A DNA stretch of 5,307 nt from Oscillospiraceae bacterium. GTDB lineage: Bacteria > Bacillota > Clostridia > Oscillospirales > Acutalibacteraceae. The notes beneath the pieces are model-generated. The model did not search any database and had not been told where the DNA came from. It was given only the letters and a program-made list of their open reading frames with translations. Location of the stretch: positions 1 through 5,307 of the forward strand of contig CADBMQ010000088.1 in assembly GCA_902795765.1 (NCBI GenBank), read 5' to 3'. The position numbers and the translations under genes are program-made. Below, piece by piece: positions 1-5,307 of the stretch (position 1 is its first letter; every line of letters starts with the position of its first letter).

Positions 1-591
1 AAAAAAACAGATGATCCCGAGCATCCAATCACATCAGGCAGTATTCACACTCGCCATACCAAAACTTTCCTTTATGGCAGACTCGAAATGAGAGCAAAAT
101 TGCCATATAGCAAGGGCTATTGGCCGGCATTTTGGACATTGGGCGACAATATCAGAGAAAAAGGCATCAACGAAGGTCCGGGCGTTCCGTGGCCGGGTTG
201 TGGCGAAATTGATATTATGGAGCTTATCGGCGGTACAAATACAACATACGCTACTTGTCCGTTTGATGACCATATGGGCAACAATGTTGTTCAAGGCACA
301 ATCCACTACACAGATGAAAAACCTGCAATGCAGCGTGCTTGTGAGTTAAAAGAAGGTGACTATTGTGACGATTTCCATATCTTCGGTATGGAGTGGGACG
401 AAAACTGCATTAAAATTTATATGGACGATGTAGTTTATAATAAACTCGACATTTCCGATATCGAGTGTTTCCACAAACCGCACTATTGTTTGCTCAATCT
501 TGCACATGGTGGTTTCTGGCCGGGCGATCCCGATGAAACAACAGTATATCCTATGAAATACTATGTTGACTATGTAAGATACTATCAATAA
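1..591 (+). CDS. Glycoside hydrolase family 16 endo-beta-glucanase (laminarinase/lichenase-like), 5' end missing
   Basis: The frame is open from base 1 and ends at TAA 589-591, giving 196 visible residues. The N-terminus (any signal peptide and the first strands) lies outside the window. The ATG at 88 is internal, because the upstream residues already read as GH16 sequence (ITSGSIHT, then YGRLEMRAKLP). The catalytic motif EIDIME is at visible residues 69-74. By family knowledge the first Glu (codon 205-207) is the nucleophile and the last Glu (220-222) the acid/base, with the central Asp between them. Further GH16 hallmarks are GYWPAFWTLG before the motif, FHIFGMEWDE after it, and the terminal strand YVDYVRYYQ. 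The enzyme should hydrolyse internal beta-1,3 or mixed beta-1,3-1,4 glucan bonds with retention, probably outside the cell. The CGEIDIME context is most like laminarinases, but exact specificity cannot be read from this fragment. It ends with the catalytic domain and carries no C-terminal binding module. A terminator follows 10 bases later. Confidence 0.93.
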   Translation, partial: KKTDDPEHPITSGSIHTRHTKTFLYGRLEMRAKLPYSKGYWPAFWTLGDNIREKGINEGPGVPWPGCGEIDIMELIGGTNTTYATCPFDDHMGNNVVQGTIHYTDEKPAMQRACELKEGDYCDDFHIFGMEWDENCIKIYMDDVVYNKLDISDIECFHKPHYCLLNLAHGGFWPGDPDETTVYPMKYYVDYVRYYQ

Positions 592-601
592 TGACAAAAG
601 T

Positions 602-637
602 AAAAGAGAGATTTCAAATGACGAAATCTCTCTTTTT
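602..637 (+). terminator. Rho-independent terminator of the GH16 gene
   Basis: A perfect 10-bp stem, GAGAGATTTC (606-615) with GAAATCTCTC (623-632), encloses a 7-base loop. It extends by four A-T pairs (602-605 with 633-636) and ends in a run of five T (633-637). It starts 10 bases after the GH16 stop codon, so it separates that gene from the operon downstream. The flanking A-run means it could also work on the minus strand, but no convergent gene ends here. Confidence 0.93.
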
Positions 638-639
638 GA

Positions 640-668
640 TTGACATCTCAATTATGTAGCATTATAAT
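640..668 (+). promoter_or_regulatory. Consensus sigma-A promoter for the phosphatase-regulator-esterase operon
   Basis: TTGACA (640-645) and TATAAT (663-668) are separated by exactly 17 bases. Both hexamers match the housekeeping consensus at every position. No extended -10 TG is present. Initiation is expected near base 675, giving a leader of about 20 bases before the ATG at 695, with the ribosome-binding site AGAGGTG at 683-689. The -35 box begins two bases after the T-run of the preceding terminator. Strong intrinsic activity is inferred, which leaves room for control by a repressor. Confidence 0.88.
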
Positions 669-669
669 T
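650..669. repeat. Short inverted repeat overlapping the -10 box (possible operator)
   Basis: AATTAT (650-655) and ATAATT (664-669) form a perfect 6-bp inverted repeat with an 8-base spacer. It covers the end of the promoter spacer and most of the -10 hexamer. A dimeric repressor bound here would block RNA polymerase, and the second gene of the operon encodes a LexA-like DNA-binding protein. In AT-rich DNA a 6-bp palindrome often arises by chance, and the sequence does not resemble the Gram-positive LexA box (CGAAC-N4-GTTCG type). The operator role is a weak inference. Confidence 0.25.
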
Positions 670-694
670 AAAATATATACATAGAGGTGCAAAT

Positions 695-1141
695 ATGACC
701 AAAATTCTATTCATCTGCCATGGCAATATCTGCCGAAGTCCAATGGCGGAATTTATAATGCGTGATATGGCTGAAAAGCAAAATCGTGAGTCGGATTTCT
801 ATATCGAGTCGGCGGCAGTATCGAGTGAAGAACTCGGCAATCCCGTCCATTATGGCACAGCGAAAATTCTAACAAAAATGGGCATAGATTTCAGCCGAAA
901 GCGAGCGAGAAAAGCAACTGCCGAAGACTATGAAAACTTTGATTTGCTCATTTGTATGGACAATAGCAATGTGTATCGACTCAATCGAATAGTCGGCGAA
1001 GATACGGACGGCAAAATCAAGTTGATGATGGACTTCACAAGCAGAGGTGGAGAAGTGGCAGACCCTTGGTACACGGGCAACTTTGATGATGCCTTGCGTG
1101 ATATCACAGAAGGGTGCGAGGGTATCCTTTCAATATATTAA
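695..1141 (+). CDS. Low-molecular-weight protein-tyrosine phosphatase
   Basis: This 148-residue cytoplasmic phosphatase has the usual family length. The phosphate-binding loop CHGNICRS is at residues 8-15: C8 is the expected nucleophile, R14 binds phosphate, and S15 follows. The general-acid motif DPWYTG is at 123-128, with D123 the proton donor. Ile12 sits where the phosphoarginine phosphatase YwlE has a Thr, and Ile there is associated with phosphotyrosine specificity, so tyrosine is the more likely substrate. C13 next to the nucleophile pocket could allow the redox disulfide known in this family. Partner kinases are not visible; in Firmicutes such enzymes often oppose BY-kinases controlling capsule or other cell-envelope polysaccharide. 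The start is supported by AGAGGTG at 683-689, five bases upstream. It is the first gene of an operon behind a consensus promoter, and an 18-bp gap leads to the regulator. Confidence 0.93.
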   Translation: MTKILFICHGNICRSPMAEFIMRDMAEKQNRESDFYIESAAVSSEELGNPVHYGTAKILTKMGIDFSRKRARKATAEDYENFDLLICMDNSNVYRLNRIVGEDTDGKIKLMMDFTSRGGEVADPWYTGNFDDALRDITEGCEGILSIY

Positions 1142-1159
1142 ATAGAAAAGTGGTGCGAA

Positions 1160-1726
1160 ATGGCAGACGCTACACAAAAAATATATGAATATCTAAAAAA
1201 TCGCAATAGCAATATCCCACCGTCAGTACGAGAAATCTGCGAAGCAACTGGATATAAGTCAACCTCAACCGTACATAGAGCGCTCGAACGTCTGCAAGCA
1301 GACGGACTAATTGAACGAGCGGACCGCTCGGCACGAGGCATAGCACTTGCGAAAACGGAAAGCAAAGAGGAACAAACGAGCGGACTTTCAGTACCTATAT
1401 TTAGTTCGGTAGCCGATTTTACAAACGGAAAGCAATCTAACACATATACTTTCCAAAACTCGGAAAACGATTTATTTTTACTCAAAATGCGATCGTCAAA
1501 TGATTTTGACTTTCTCAAAAAAGGGGACTTGCTTTTGTGCAAACGAACATCAAAAGCAAAGGACGGCGATATAGTTATCGCCAATGTGGGTAGGCAGGTC
1601 TTACTTCGTAGGTATAACAAATTTGATGAGTTTTATCAGTTAAGCACCGACACAGATGACCTACCGCTAACAGTAATGCAGTTAGAAATTATGGCGAAAG
1701 CCATAGGAACAATAAATAAAATTTAA
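1160..1726 (+). CDS. LexA-like winged-helix repressor with apparently inactive self-cleavage domain
   Basis: The 188 residues align without large gaps to LexA. The N-terminal winged helix covers about residues 3-62: helices near 5-15 and 22-30, recognition helix STSTVHRALERL at 34-45, and a wing ending RGIAL at 59-63. A polar linker (64-76) follows, then a LexA/S24-type C-terminal domain from VPIFSSVADF (78-87) to the last residue. In my alignment the serine nucleophile survives as S113. The usual G-D/M-S-M context has become RSSN. The catalytic Lys (before Arg in the VKR motif) is Arg150. The Ala-Gly cleavage pair is Asp86-Phe87. RecA-stimulated autoproteolysis is therefore unlikely, so this may be a constitutive repressor or one released by another signal rather than the SOS regulator. 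The ribosome-binding site is weak (GGTG at 1152-1155). It lies 18 bp after the phosphatase gene and 12 bp before the esterase, clearly in one operon. The fold assignment is solid; loss of cleavage comes from a hand alignment. Confidence 0.85.
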   Translation: MADATQKIYEYLKNRNSNIPPSVREICEATGYKSTSTVHRALERLQADGLIERADRSARGIALAKTESKEEQTSGLSVPIFSSVADFTNGKQSNTYTFQNSENDLFLLKMRSSNDFDFLKKGDLLLCKRTSKAKDGDIVIANVGRQVLLRRYNKFDEFYQLSTDTDDLPLTVMQLEIMAKAIGTINKI

Positions 1727-1738
1727 AGGTCGATTAGT

Positions 1739-3085
1739 ATGATTAGAGGAATACAAAACGGAGCAGTGCTCCAAAGAAACAAAGAAAATGTTTGCGATAT
1801 TACATTGTATAGCGACAAAATTCTTGACGCAGTAAAGGTTAGTTGCAATTTCAGCAATCCCGAAATAACCCCGCTTGGCGACGGGAAATATAGCCTTAAA
1901 GGTATAAGATACGGTGGCCCATATACTGTCACTATTGGCGACGAAACATTCACTGATATTTATGTCGGTGATGTTTGGCTTCTCACAGGTCAGTCAAATA
2001 TGCAGGGTATCGGTAGAATGATTGACATTGGTGTTAATTCAAATCCTGCAATTCGTGCAATGTATCTGACAAATGATTGGGATATTGCCAATCATCCGTT
2101 GCACGAACTTGGCAAGGGAAAATATAAGGTTCATGAAAATATAGGTTGCGAATTAGAATATCGCATAACCAAAGGAGCAGGACCGGGACTTTCTTTTGCT
2201 GAAAGAATGTTTGATATAACAAGAGTGCCACAAGGTGTAATTGCATCAGCACACGGTGGAACAACCTTGTATGAACAGTGGTCACCGAAATTATTAAAAG
2301 ACGGAGAAAACTCGCTTTATGGTGCAACTTATGAGCGCTATCTTGACGCAGGTTCAAATGTAGCGGGTGTGTTTTGGTATCAAGGTTGCTCGGACGCAAT
2401 AGTTGAAGAGGCACCGCACTATACTGAAAATATGATAAATCTTGTCAATGCTTTTCGTAAGGATTTCCAAGCAGATTTACCGTTTGTACAGGTACAAATC
2501 GGCTGTTGTTCATGGAGCGAACTTGATAAACCGGGCTCAAACGAGAGTTGGACAAGTATTCGTGAGCAACAAAGACTTTTAAATGATAAAATCGACAATT
2601 TTGATACAGTCCATACTGTTGCATATACATTGTCTGATGCAATCCACCTTGACGCAGAGTCACAGAAAACAGTCGGTAGAGATGCAGCAGAAGCAATGTT
2701 CTGCTTGAAATATGGCAAATTGTATGGTTGCCTTCCGGGTATACGTCTTAAAAAAATGGAAGTCATTCCCGATGACTATGACGAGGTAATTACCCATGTA
2801 ATCCTCACATACGATAATGTTCATGGCGAACTTTCGGGTGGCAGACATGTACTCGGATTTGACACATCAACAAAGACAACTCACGCCGAGCATTGTGGCG
2901 TATTTTGTGCGAAAACTGACGGCAATCGTGTTATACTTGATTGCTCGTTCTCCTACGAAGAAATGATAACAAATCGTTACCTCTACTACAACTACGGCAG
3001 AGAGCCAATGTGCAACATTGTTGATTCGCACGGCAGATCCTTGCCGGCACTTATGGCAGTAAAGATAGAAAACGCAGAATATTGA
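1739..3085 (+). CDS. SGNH hydrolase, sialate O-acetylesterase (SASA/SIAE) family
   Basis: This 448-residue protein has no signal peptide or membrane segment, so it should be cytoplasmic. Residues 1-77 form a beta-rich N-terminal part ending in the GGPYTVTI element typical of SIAE-like enzymes. The SGNH core follows: DVWLLTGQSNMQG (78-90) with nucleophile S86, the AHGGTTLYEQW block (171-181), WYQGCSD (213-219), and SDAIHLD (299-305) supplying the Asp/His of the triad, probably D300 and H303. Residues from about 335 look like a beta-rich C-terminal domain. The family removes O-acetyl groups from sialic acids or other acetylated sugars; here the substrate cannot be read, and an acetyl-xylan or other acetyl-glycan substrate is possible. 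The WYQG block usually continues with Glu, but here it has Cys217. The ribosome-binding site AAAGG (1725-1729) overlaps the regulator stop codon, which supports translation within the operon. The stop codon touches the convergent spoIIP stop with no gap. Confidence 0.85.
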   Translation: MIRGIQNGAVLQRNKENVCDITLYSDKILDAVKVSCNFSNPEITPLGDGKYSLKGIRYGGPYTVTIGDETFTDIYVGDVWLLTGQSNMQGIGRMIDIGVNSNPAIRAMYLTNDWDIANHPLHELGKGKYKVHENIGCELEYRITKGAGPGLSFAERMFDITRVPQGVIASAHGGTTLYEQWSPKLLKDGENSLYGATYERYLDAGSNVAGVFWYQGCSDAIVEEAPHYTENMINLVNAFRKDFQADLPFVQVQIGCCSWSELDKPGSNESWTSIREQQRLLNDKIDNFDTVHTVAYTLSDAIHLDAESQKTVGRDAAEAMFCLKYGKLYGCLPGIRLKKMEVIPDDYDEVITHVILTYDNVHGELSGGRHVLGFDTSTKTTHAEHCGVFCAKTDGNRVILDCSFSYEEMITNRYLYYNYGREPMCNIVDSHGRSLPALMAVKIENAEY

Positions 3086-4147
3086 TTATTGCAAATCATT
3101 TAAAACGGGTATAAGCGCCTTTGCGAGTAGCAATGCCGAGTATTTCGCTTGGTCGAGTGTATTTGCCTCGCTTCCAACTTCGACTAAAAGTGAGCCATAA
3201 GTCAAATCGTGATTATACCTTTTTGAAACGAAGTAAAGCGGTCTTGCGAGTGAAGGATAATTTTTCTCGCAAGACTGTTGAAGTCTAATGGCAAATCTAA
3301 AATTCTCAATCCAATTTTTGTGCTCGGTAACACCATTCGAGTTGCACCCCGTACAAATCATAATTTGAGCGGCTTTTTTGCCGTTGATTTCGGCGATAGG
3401 ACAGAGTTTTGTGTTATCATCATAAGTGATAGCATCTCTGTGAATATCAAGCACAACGTCAATAGACGGGTATTTTTCAAGGTAGGAACTAATCGTTTCT
3501 CTCGCTCGTTCGTATGAGCCGTTGTACGACTCGGCATCGTGCTGAGTGGTATCGTGTATGGTCGAAATCCCTGCATTATTAAGAGTATCAGTTATAATTT
3601 GCCCAAGTGCAACTGTGTTCTTTTCGGCATCGGTAGTTCTCGTCTGCCATTCTTTATAGTAAACATCAGACTCTTTCGGAAAAAAGCATTCAGTGGCGTG
3701 AGTGTGCATAATCAAAACTTGTGGCTTTGAATTTTTGAAAACCTTAAAATCAGGCTTAATAGCGAGTTCCTTTTTAGCGTCAATCGTCACACCTGCCTTA
3801 TTTGCAATGTGCAAATTCTCAACGTTAGTCGCACCACTGTTACCGATAGTTTCAATTTTGATTTTACCTGCCACATTTGACGAAACAGCCTTCACTTCGG
3901 TTGTTGCAACCGGCTTTGTGATTGCAGTCGTGGGAGTGTCAGTTATCAACGGGTGCGATGCAGTTGTCACAACTTCGCTTTGACTCACAATCTCGCTTGT
4001 AATTTTCGGCAAAATCGAGTCAATCGCATTTGCACAATCTGCGATTGCCAAAATAGGTTTCTGCATATTTTCAAGCGATACACACGCAAACAAAATCGCA
4101 CCGCAAAGTATAAAAATGATAACACATTTTAAAACGGAGTTTTTCAT
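3086..4147 (-). CDS. spoIIP: Stage II sporulation protein P (SpoIIP), peptidoglycan amidase/endopeptidase of engulfment
   Basis: The protein has 353 residues from the ATG at 4147. One N-terminal hydrophobic segment (about residues 5-24) anchors it, followed by a Thr/Val-rich low-complexity linker (about 58-90) and the SpoIIP catalytic domain (about 140-353). Diagnostic motifs are KPQVLIMHTHATE (141-153), DIHRDA (234-239) and YGSLLVEVGSEANT (317-330). The His and Glu residues in these motifs are the likely metal-binding and catalytic positions. SpoIIP sits in the mother-cell membrane with SpoIID and SpoIIM (DMP complex) and cleaves stem peptides and cross-links so the membrane can migrate around the forespore. 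It is slightly shorter than the Bacillus protein, mainly in the linker. A TTG start at 4162 would add five residues, but the sequence GGGAG lies in between and fits the ATG, so the shorter form is preferred. It is alone on this strand. It diverges from nnrD and converges with the esterase gene. Confidence 0.93.
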   Translation of the reverse strand: MKNSVLKCVIIFILCGAILFACVSLENMQKPILAIADCANAIDSILPKITSEIVSQSEVVTTASHPLITDTPTTAITKPVATTEVKAVSSNVAGKIKIETIGNSGATNVENLHIANKAGVTIDAKKELAIKPDFKVFKNSKPQVLIMHTHATECFFPKESDVYYKEWQTRTTDAEKNTVALGQIITDTLNNAGISTIHDTTQHDAESYNGSYERARETISSYLEKYPSIDVVLDIHRDAITYDDNTKLCPIAEINGKKAAQIMICTGCNSNGVTEHKNWIENFRFAIRLQQSCEKNYPSLARPLYFVSKRYNHDLTYGSLLVEVGSEANTLDQAKYSALLLAKALIPVLNDLQ

Positions 4148-4155
4148 CACACCAT

Positions 4156-4160
4156 CTCCC
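4156..4160 (-). promoter_or_regulatory. Ribosome-binding site that sets the spoIIP start
   Basis: Read on the minus strand, GGGAG lies eight bases before the ATG at 4147. The alternative TTG start at 4160-4162 would overlap this site and has no Shine-Dalgarno sequence at proper distance, so the ATG is chosen. Confidence 0.8.
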
Positions 4161-4165
4161 AATAA

Positions 4166-4194
4166 ATTTTATGAAAATAGGAGCATTTATATGA
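4166..4194 (-). promoter_or_regulatory. Possible sigma-E-type promoter of spoIIP
   Basis: On the minus strand TCATATAA (4194-4187) and CATAAAAT (4173-4166) lie 13 bases apart. They resemble the sporulation sigma-E elements, a -35 with an ATAT core and a -10 of the form CATAnnnT; sigma-E drives spoIIP in Bacillus. Against it, initiation 5-7 bases past the -10 would fall at or inside the GGGAG ribosome-binding site, leaving almost no leader. The match may be chance in AT-rich DNA. The element overlaps the nnrD ribosome-binding region and start codon. Confidence 0.25.
4179..4183 (+). promoter_or_regulatory. Ribosome-binding site that sets the nnrD start
   Basis: AGGAG is placed seven bases before the ATG at 4191. 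The in-frame ATG at 4116 lacks a comparable site, would overlap the divergent spoIIP start region, and would add 25 residues unlike any NnrD N-terminus. Confidence 0.85.
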
Positions 4195-5039
4195 AGATAA
4201 TAGACTTTGATTTTGTGAAAAATCTTTTCCCAAAACGTAACGAACTTGCACATAAAGGTGATTTTGGTAGAACGCTCATTGTCGCAGGTAGTTACGGAAT
4301 GGCAGGAGCGGCAGCAATAGCAGGGGAAAGTTGCGTGAAAAGCGGAGTAGGTATTTGTCATATCTTTTGCCCCGATAGCATATATCCAATAGTGGCAACA
4401 CGTCTGCCCGAAGCAGTCTATACCCCATACGGAAAAGACTTCAAAAGACAACTCGCAACCGATATATCAAAATCCGATTGCGTAGCAATAGGATGTGGTT
4501 GCGGTTGGACAAATACAACGAGTGACTTGCTTATGGCAACACTAGAACATTCGCACAAAACATTGATAATTGACGCAGACGGATTAAACTGCCTGTCGGA
4601 AGATTTGTCAATTTTAAAATCGTGCGATGCAAAAATAATACTCACACCGCATTTAGGAGAAATGTCCCGACTTTGCGGTATGAGTGTAAAAGAAATACTC
4701 GCCAATCGACTTGATATTTGCAAGGAATTTGCACAAACTAATAACGTTGTTCTCGTGCTAAAAGGCCACGATACGCTCGTGACAATGCCGAATGGTGAGC
4801 AGTATGTAAATATGAGCGGAAATGCAGGAATGGCAACGGGTGGCAGTGGTGATATGCTTTGCGGAATAATGTCCGCACTTTGTTGCCAAATGAGTGTCGA
4901 AGATGCAGTGATAAGTGCCGTTTTCATTCACGGAATGTCAGGCGACTTGTGTGCGGCAAAATATTCCCAAACCTCAACTTGCCCGACATTAATGATAGAA
5001 TCCTTGCCCGAAATATATAAACTAATGGAAGAGGCGTAA
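4191..5039 (+). CDS. nnrD: ADP-dependent NAD(P)H-hydrate dehydratase (YjeF C-terminal domain type)
   Basis: A stand-alone 282-residue ribokinase-fold repair enzyme. It converts the damaged hydrates of NADH and NADPH (NADHX, NADPHX) back to the active cofactors at the expense of ADP. Family motifs in order are HKGDFGRTLIVAGSYGMAG (21-39), the DADGLN strand (128-133), LTPHLGEM (151-158), VLKGHDTLV (189-197), and the signature NMSGNAGMATGGSGDML (207-223) with catalytic D221. Its length fits the single-domain dehydratases of Firmicutes. The partner epimerase (NnrE), fused to it in Escherichia coli, is not in this window. The loop that usually reads GPGLG is GCGCG here (101-105), and the protein is unusually rich in cysteine. 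The start at 4191 follows from AGGAG at 4179-4183. No clear promoter is visible; one would have to lie inside the start of spoIIP. A lipoprotein gene begins four bases after the stop and is likely co-transcribed. Confidence 0.94.
   Translation: MKIIDFDFVKNLFPKRNELAHKGDFGRTLIVAGSYGMAGAAAIAGESCVKSGVGICHIFCPDSIYPIVATRLPEAVYTPYGKDFKRQLATDISKSDCVAIGCGCGWTNTTSDLLMATLEHSHKTLIIDADGLNCLSEDLSILKSCDAKIILTPHLGEMSRLCGMSVKEILANRLDICKEFAQTNNVVLVLKGHDTLVTMPNGEQYVNMSGNAGMATGGSGDMLCGIMSALCCQMSVEDAVISAVFIHGMSGDLCAAKYSQTSTCPTLMIESLPEIYKLMEEA
5030..5034 (+). promoter_or_regulatory. Ribosome-binding site of the TTG-started lipoprotein gene
   Basis: AGAGG inside the last codons of nnrD lies nine bases before the TTG at 5044. 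It is the main support for using this rare start codon. The frame has a stop at 5023-5025 and no ATG or GTG between that stop and the TTG. Confidence 0.7.
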
Positions 5040-5043
5040 TAAT

Positions 5044-5307
5044 TTGAAAAAACTGCTGATTTGTCTGTCTTTGATTTTAGTAACTTTCTGCTCGTGTGGT
5101 GAGCAAAAAGTTGACGCAGGACTTGACAAGTCAGTTTTTTTCACGCAGTTTTCGGCCGAGTATAACGGTATAAACATAGAAGGCAACTTTTCACAAAGTG
5201 ATGATGGAGCATATAAAATCACATTAACCAAACCCGAAACCCTAAATGATTTTTCAGTTGCGATAAAAGATGATAAATTGACTTTGCTTTATAAGGGCAT
5301 AGAAAAA
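5044..5307 (+). CDS. Putative lipoprotein of unknown function, 3' end missing
   Basis: The frame is open for 88 codons from TTG 5044 to the window edge. The start MKKLLICLSL and the hydrophobic stretch to about residue 15 form a signal peptide. It ends in FCSCGEQ, where C18 preceded by Ser is the best lipidation cysteine and C16 is an alternative, so export and membrane anchoring are expected. The mature part visible (19-88) is polar. It has an alternating pattern suggesting beta strands: a segment around YNGINIEGNFSQ (48-59), then AYKITLTKPETL (63-74) and TLLYKGIE (80-87). This layout resembles small Clostridia lipoproteins with a LolA/RseB-like curved sheet, which is an impression and not a firm family call. 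It is linked to nnrD by a 4-base gap and an overlapping ribosome-binding site. Co-transcription is likely, but a shared function is not implied. Confidence 0.75.
   Translation, partial: MKKLLICLSLILVTFCSCGEQKVDAGLDKSVFFTQFSAEYNGINIEGNFSQSDDGAYKITLTKPETLNDFSVAIKDDKLTLLYKGIEK

Noticed and set aside
640..695. SOS box (CGAAC-N4-GTTCG type) in the operon promoter
   Set aside because: No such palindrome is present here or in the other intergenic gaps. Only the AT-rich repeat at 650-669 is seen.
1138..1620. Minus-strand open frame (160 codons) antisense to the LexA-like gene
   Set aside because: It is opposite a conserved DNA-binding protein, has no recognisable domain, and would read against the operon.
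3031..3046. Hairpin CGGCA-6-TGCCG near the end of the esterase gene as a terminator
   Set aside because: The stem is only 5 bp, lies inside the coding region, and has no T-run on either strand.
3083..3094. Weak stem TGATT/AATCA at the convergent junction as a bidirectional terminator
   Set aside because: A 5-bp A/T-rich stem with no G+C-rich core or proper T-run is too weak to support.
3278..3983. Plus-strand open frames across spoIIP
   Set aside because: They are antisense to a clearly conserved protein, lack ribosome-binding sites, and show no recognisable domain.
4148..4162. TTG start for spoIIP at 4162 adding five residues
   Set aside because: These bases contain the GGGAG ribosome-binding site for the ATG at 4147.
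4116..4190. Longer nnrD form starting at ATG 4116
   Set aside because: It has no good ribosome-binding site and would overlap the spoIIP start. The strong AGGAG at 4179-4183 fits ATG 4191, where NnrD homology begins.
4418..4927. Long minus-strand open frame (169 codons) antisense to nnrD
   Set aside because: It is opposite a strongly conserved enzyme and shows no family motif. It is best explained as a coding shadow.
1..5307. tRNA, rRNA, CRISPR array, insertion sequence or prophage signs
   Set aside because: No repeats of suitable length, no transposase or phage motifs, and no cloverleaf-like stretch were seen. Nearly all bases are accounted for by genes.

Overview
The window looks like chromosomal DNA from an anaerobic, spore-forming Clostridia-type Firmicute, possibly a gut or rumen Oscillospiraceae/Ruminococcaceae-like organism. 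The grounds are AT-rich composition, strong Shine-Dalgarno sites, a spoIIP sporulation gene, a Gram-positive style lipoprotein, and a GH16 glucanase typical of plant- or glucan-degrading anaerobes. The taxonomic placement is inference from gene content. I see no RNA gene, mobile element, CRISPR array or long repeat. Coding density is very high, and no stretch of 300 bases lacks a gene.

Layout. (1) Bases 1-591 are the 3' part of a GH16 endo-beta-glucanase that enters from the left edge, closed by a strong intrinsic terminator at 602-637. (2) Immediately after the terminator T-run is a fully consensus housekeeping promoter (TTGACA, 17 bp, TATAAT; 640-668). It drives a compact three-gene operon: a low-molecular-weight tyrosine phosphatase (695-1141), a LexA-like winged-helix regulator whose self-cleavage residues appear lost (1160-1726), and a cytoplasmic SGNH / sialate-O-acetylesterase-like hydrolase (1739-3085). 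(3) spoIIP lies on the minus strand (3086-4147), and its stop codon directly abuts the hydrolase stop codon. (4) nnrD, the NAD(P)H-hydrate dehydratase, diverges from spoIIP across a 43-bp gap (4191-5039). It is followed 4 bases later by a TTG-started lipoprotein gene that runs off the right edge (5044-5307).

How the genes relate. The phosphatase, regulator and esterase are probably co-transcribed, with gaps of 18 and 12 bp. Their joint role is not known to me. The regulator may control its own promoter, where a 6-bp inverted repeat overlaps the -10 box, but this is a guess. SpoIIP acts in forespore engulfment. NnrD is metabolite repair, and the lipoprotein is probably co-transcribed with it.

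Three starts were set by ribosome-binding sites rather than by the longest open frame: spoIIP (ATG at 4147, not the TTG at 4162), nnrD (ATG at 4191, not the ATG at 4116) and the lipoprotein (TTG at 5044). The most interesting observation is the apparently non-cleavable LexA-like repressor paired with a tyrosine phosphatase. I did not find convincing evidence of a wholly new multi-gene system.
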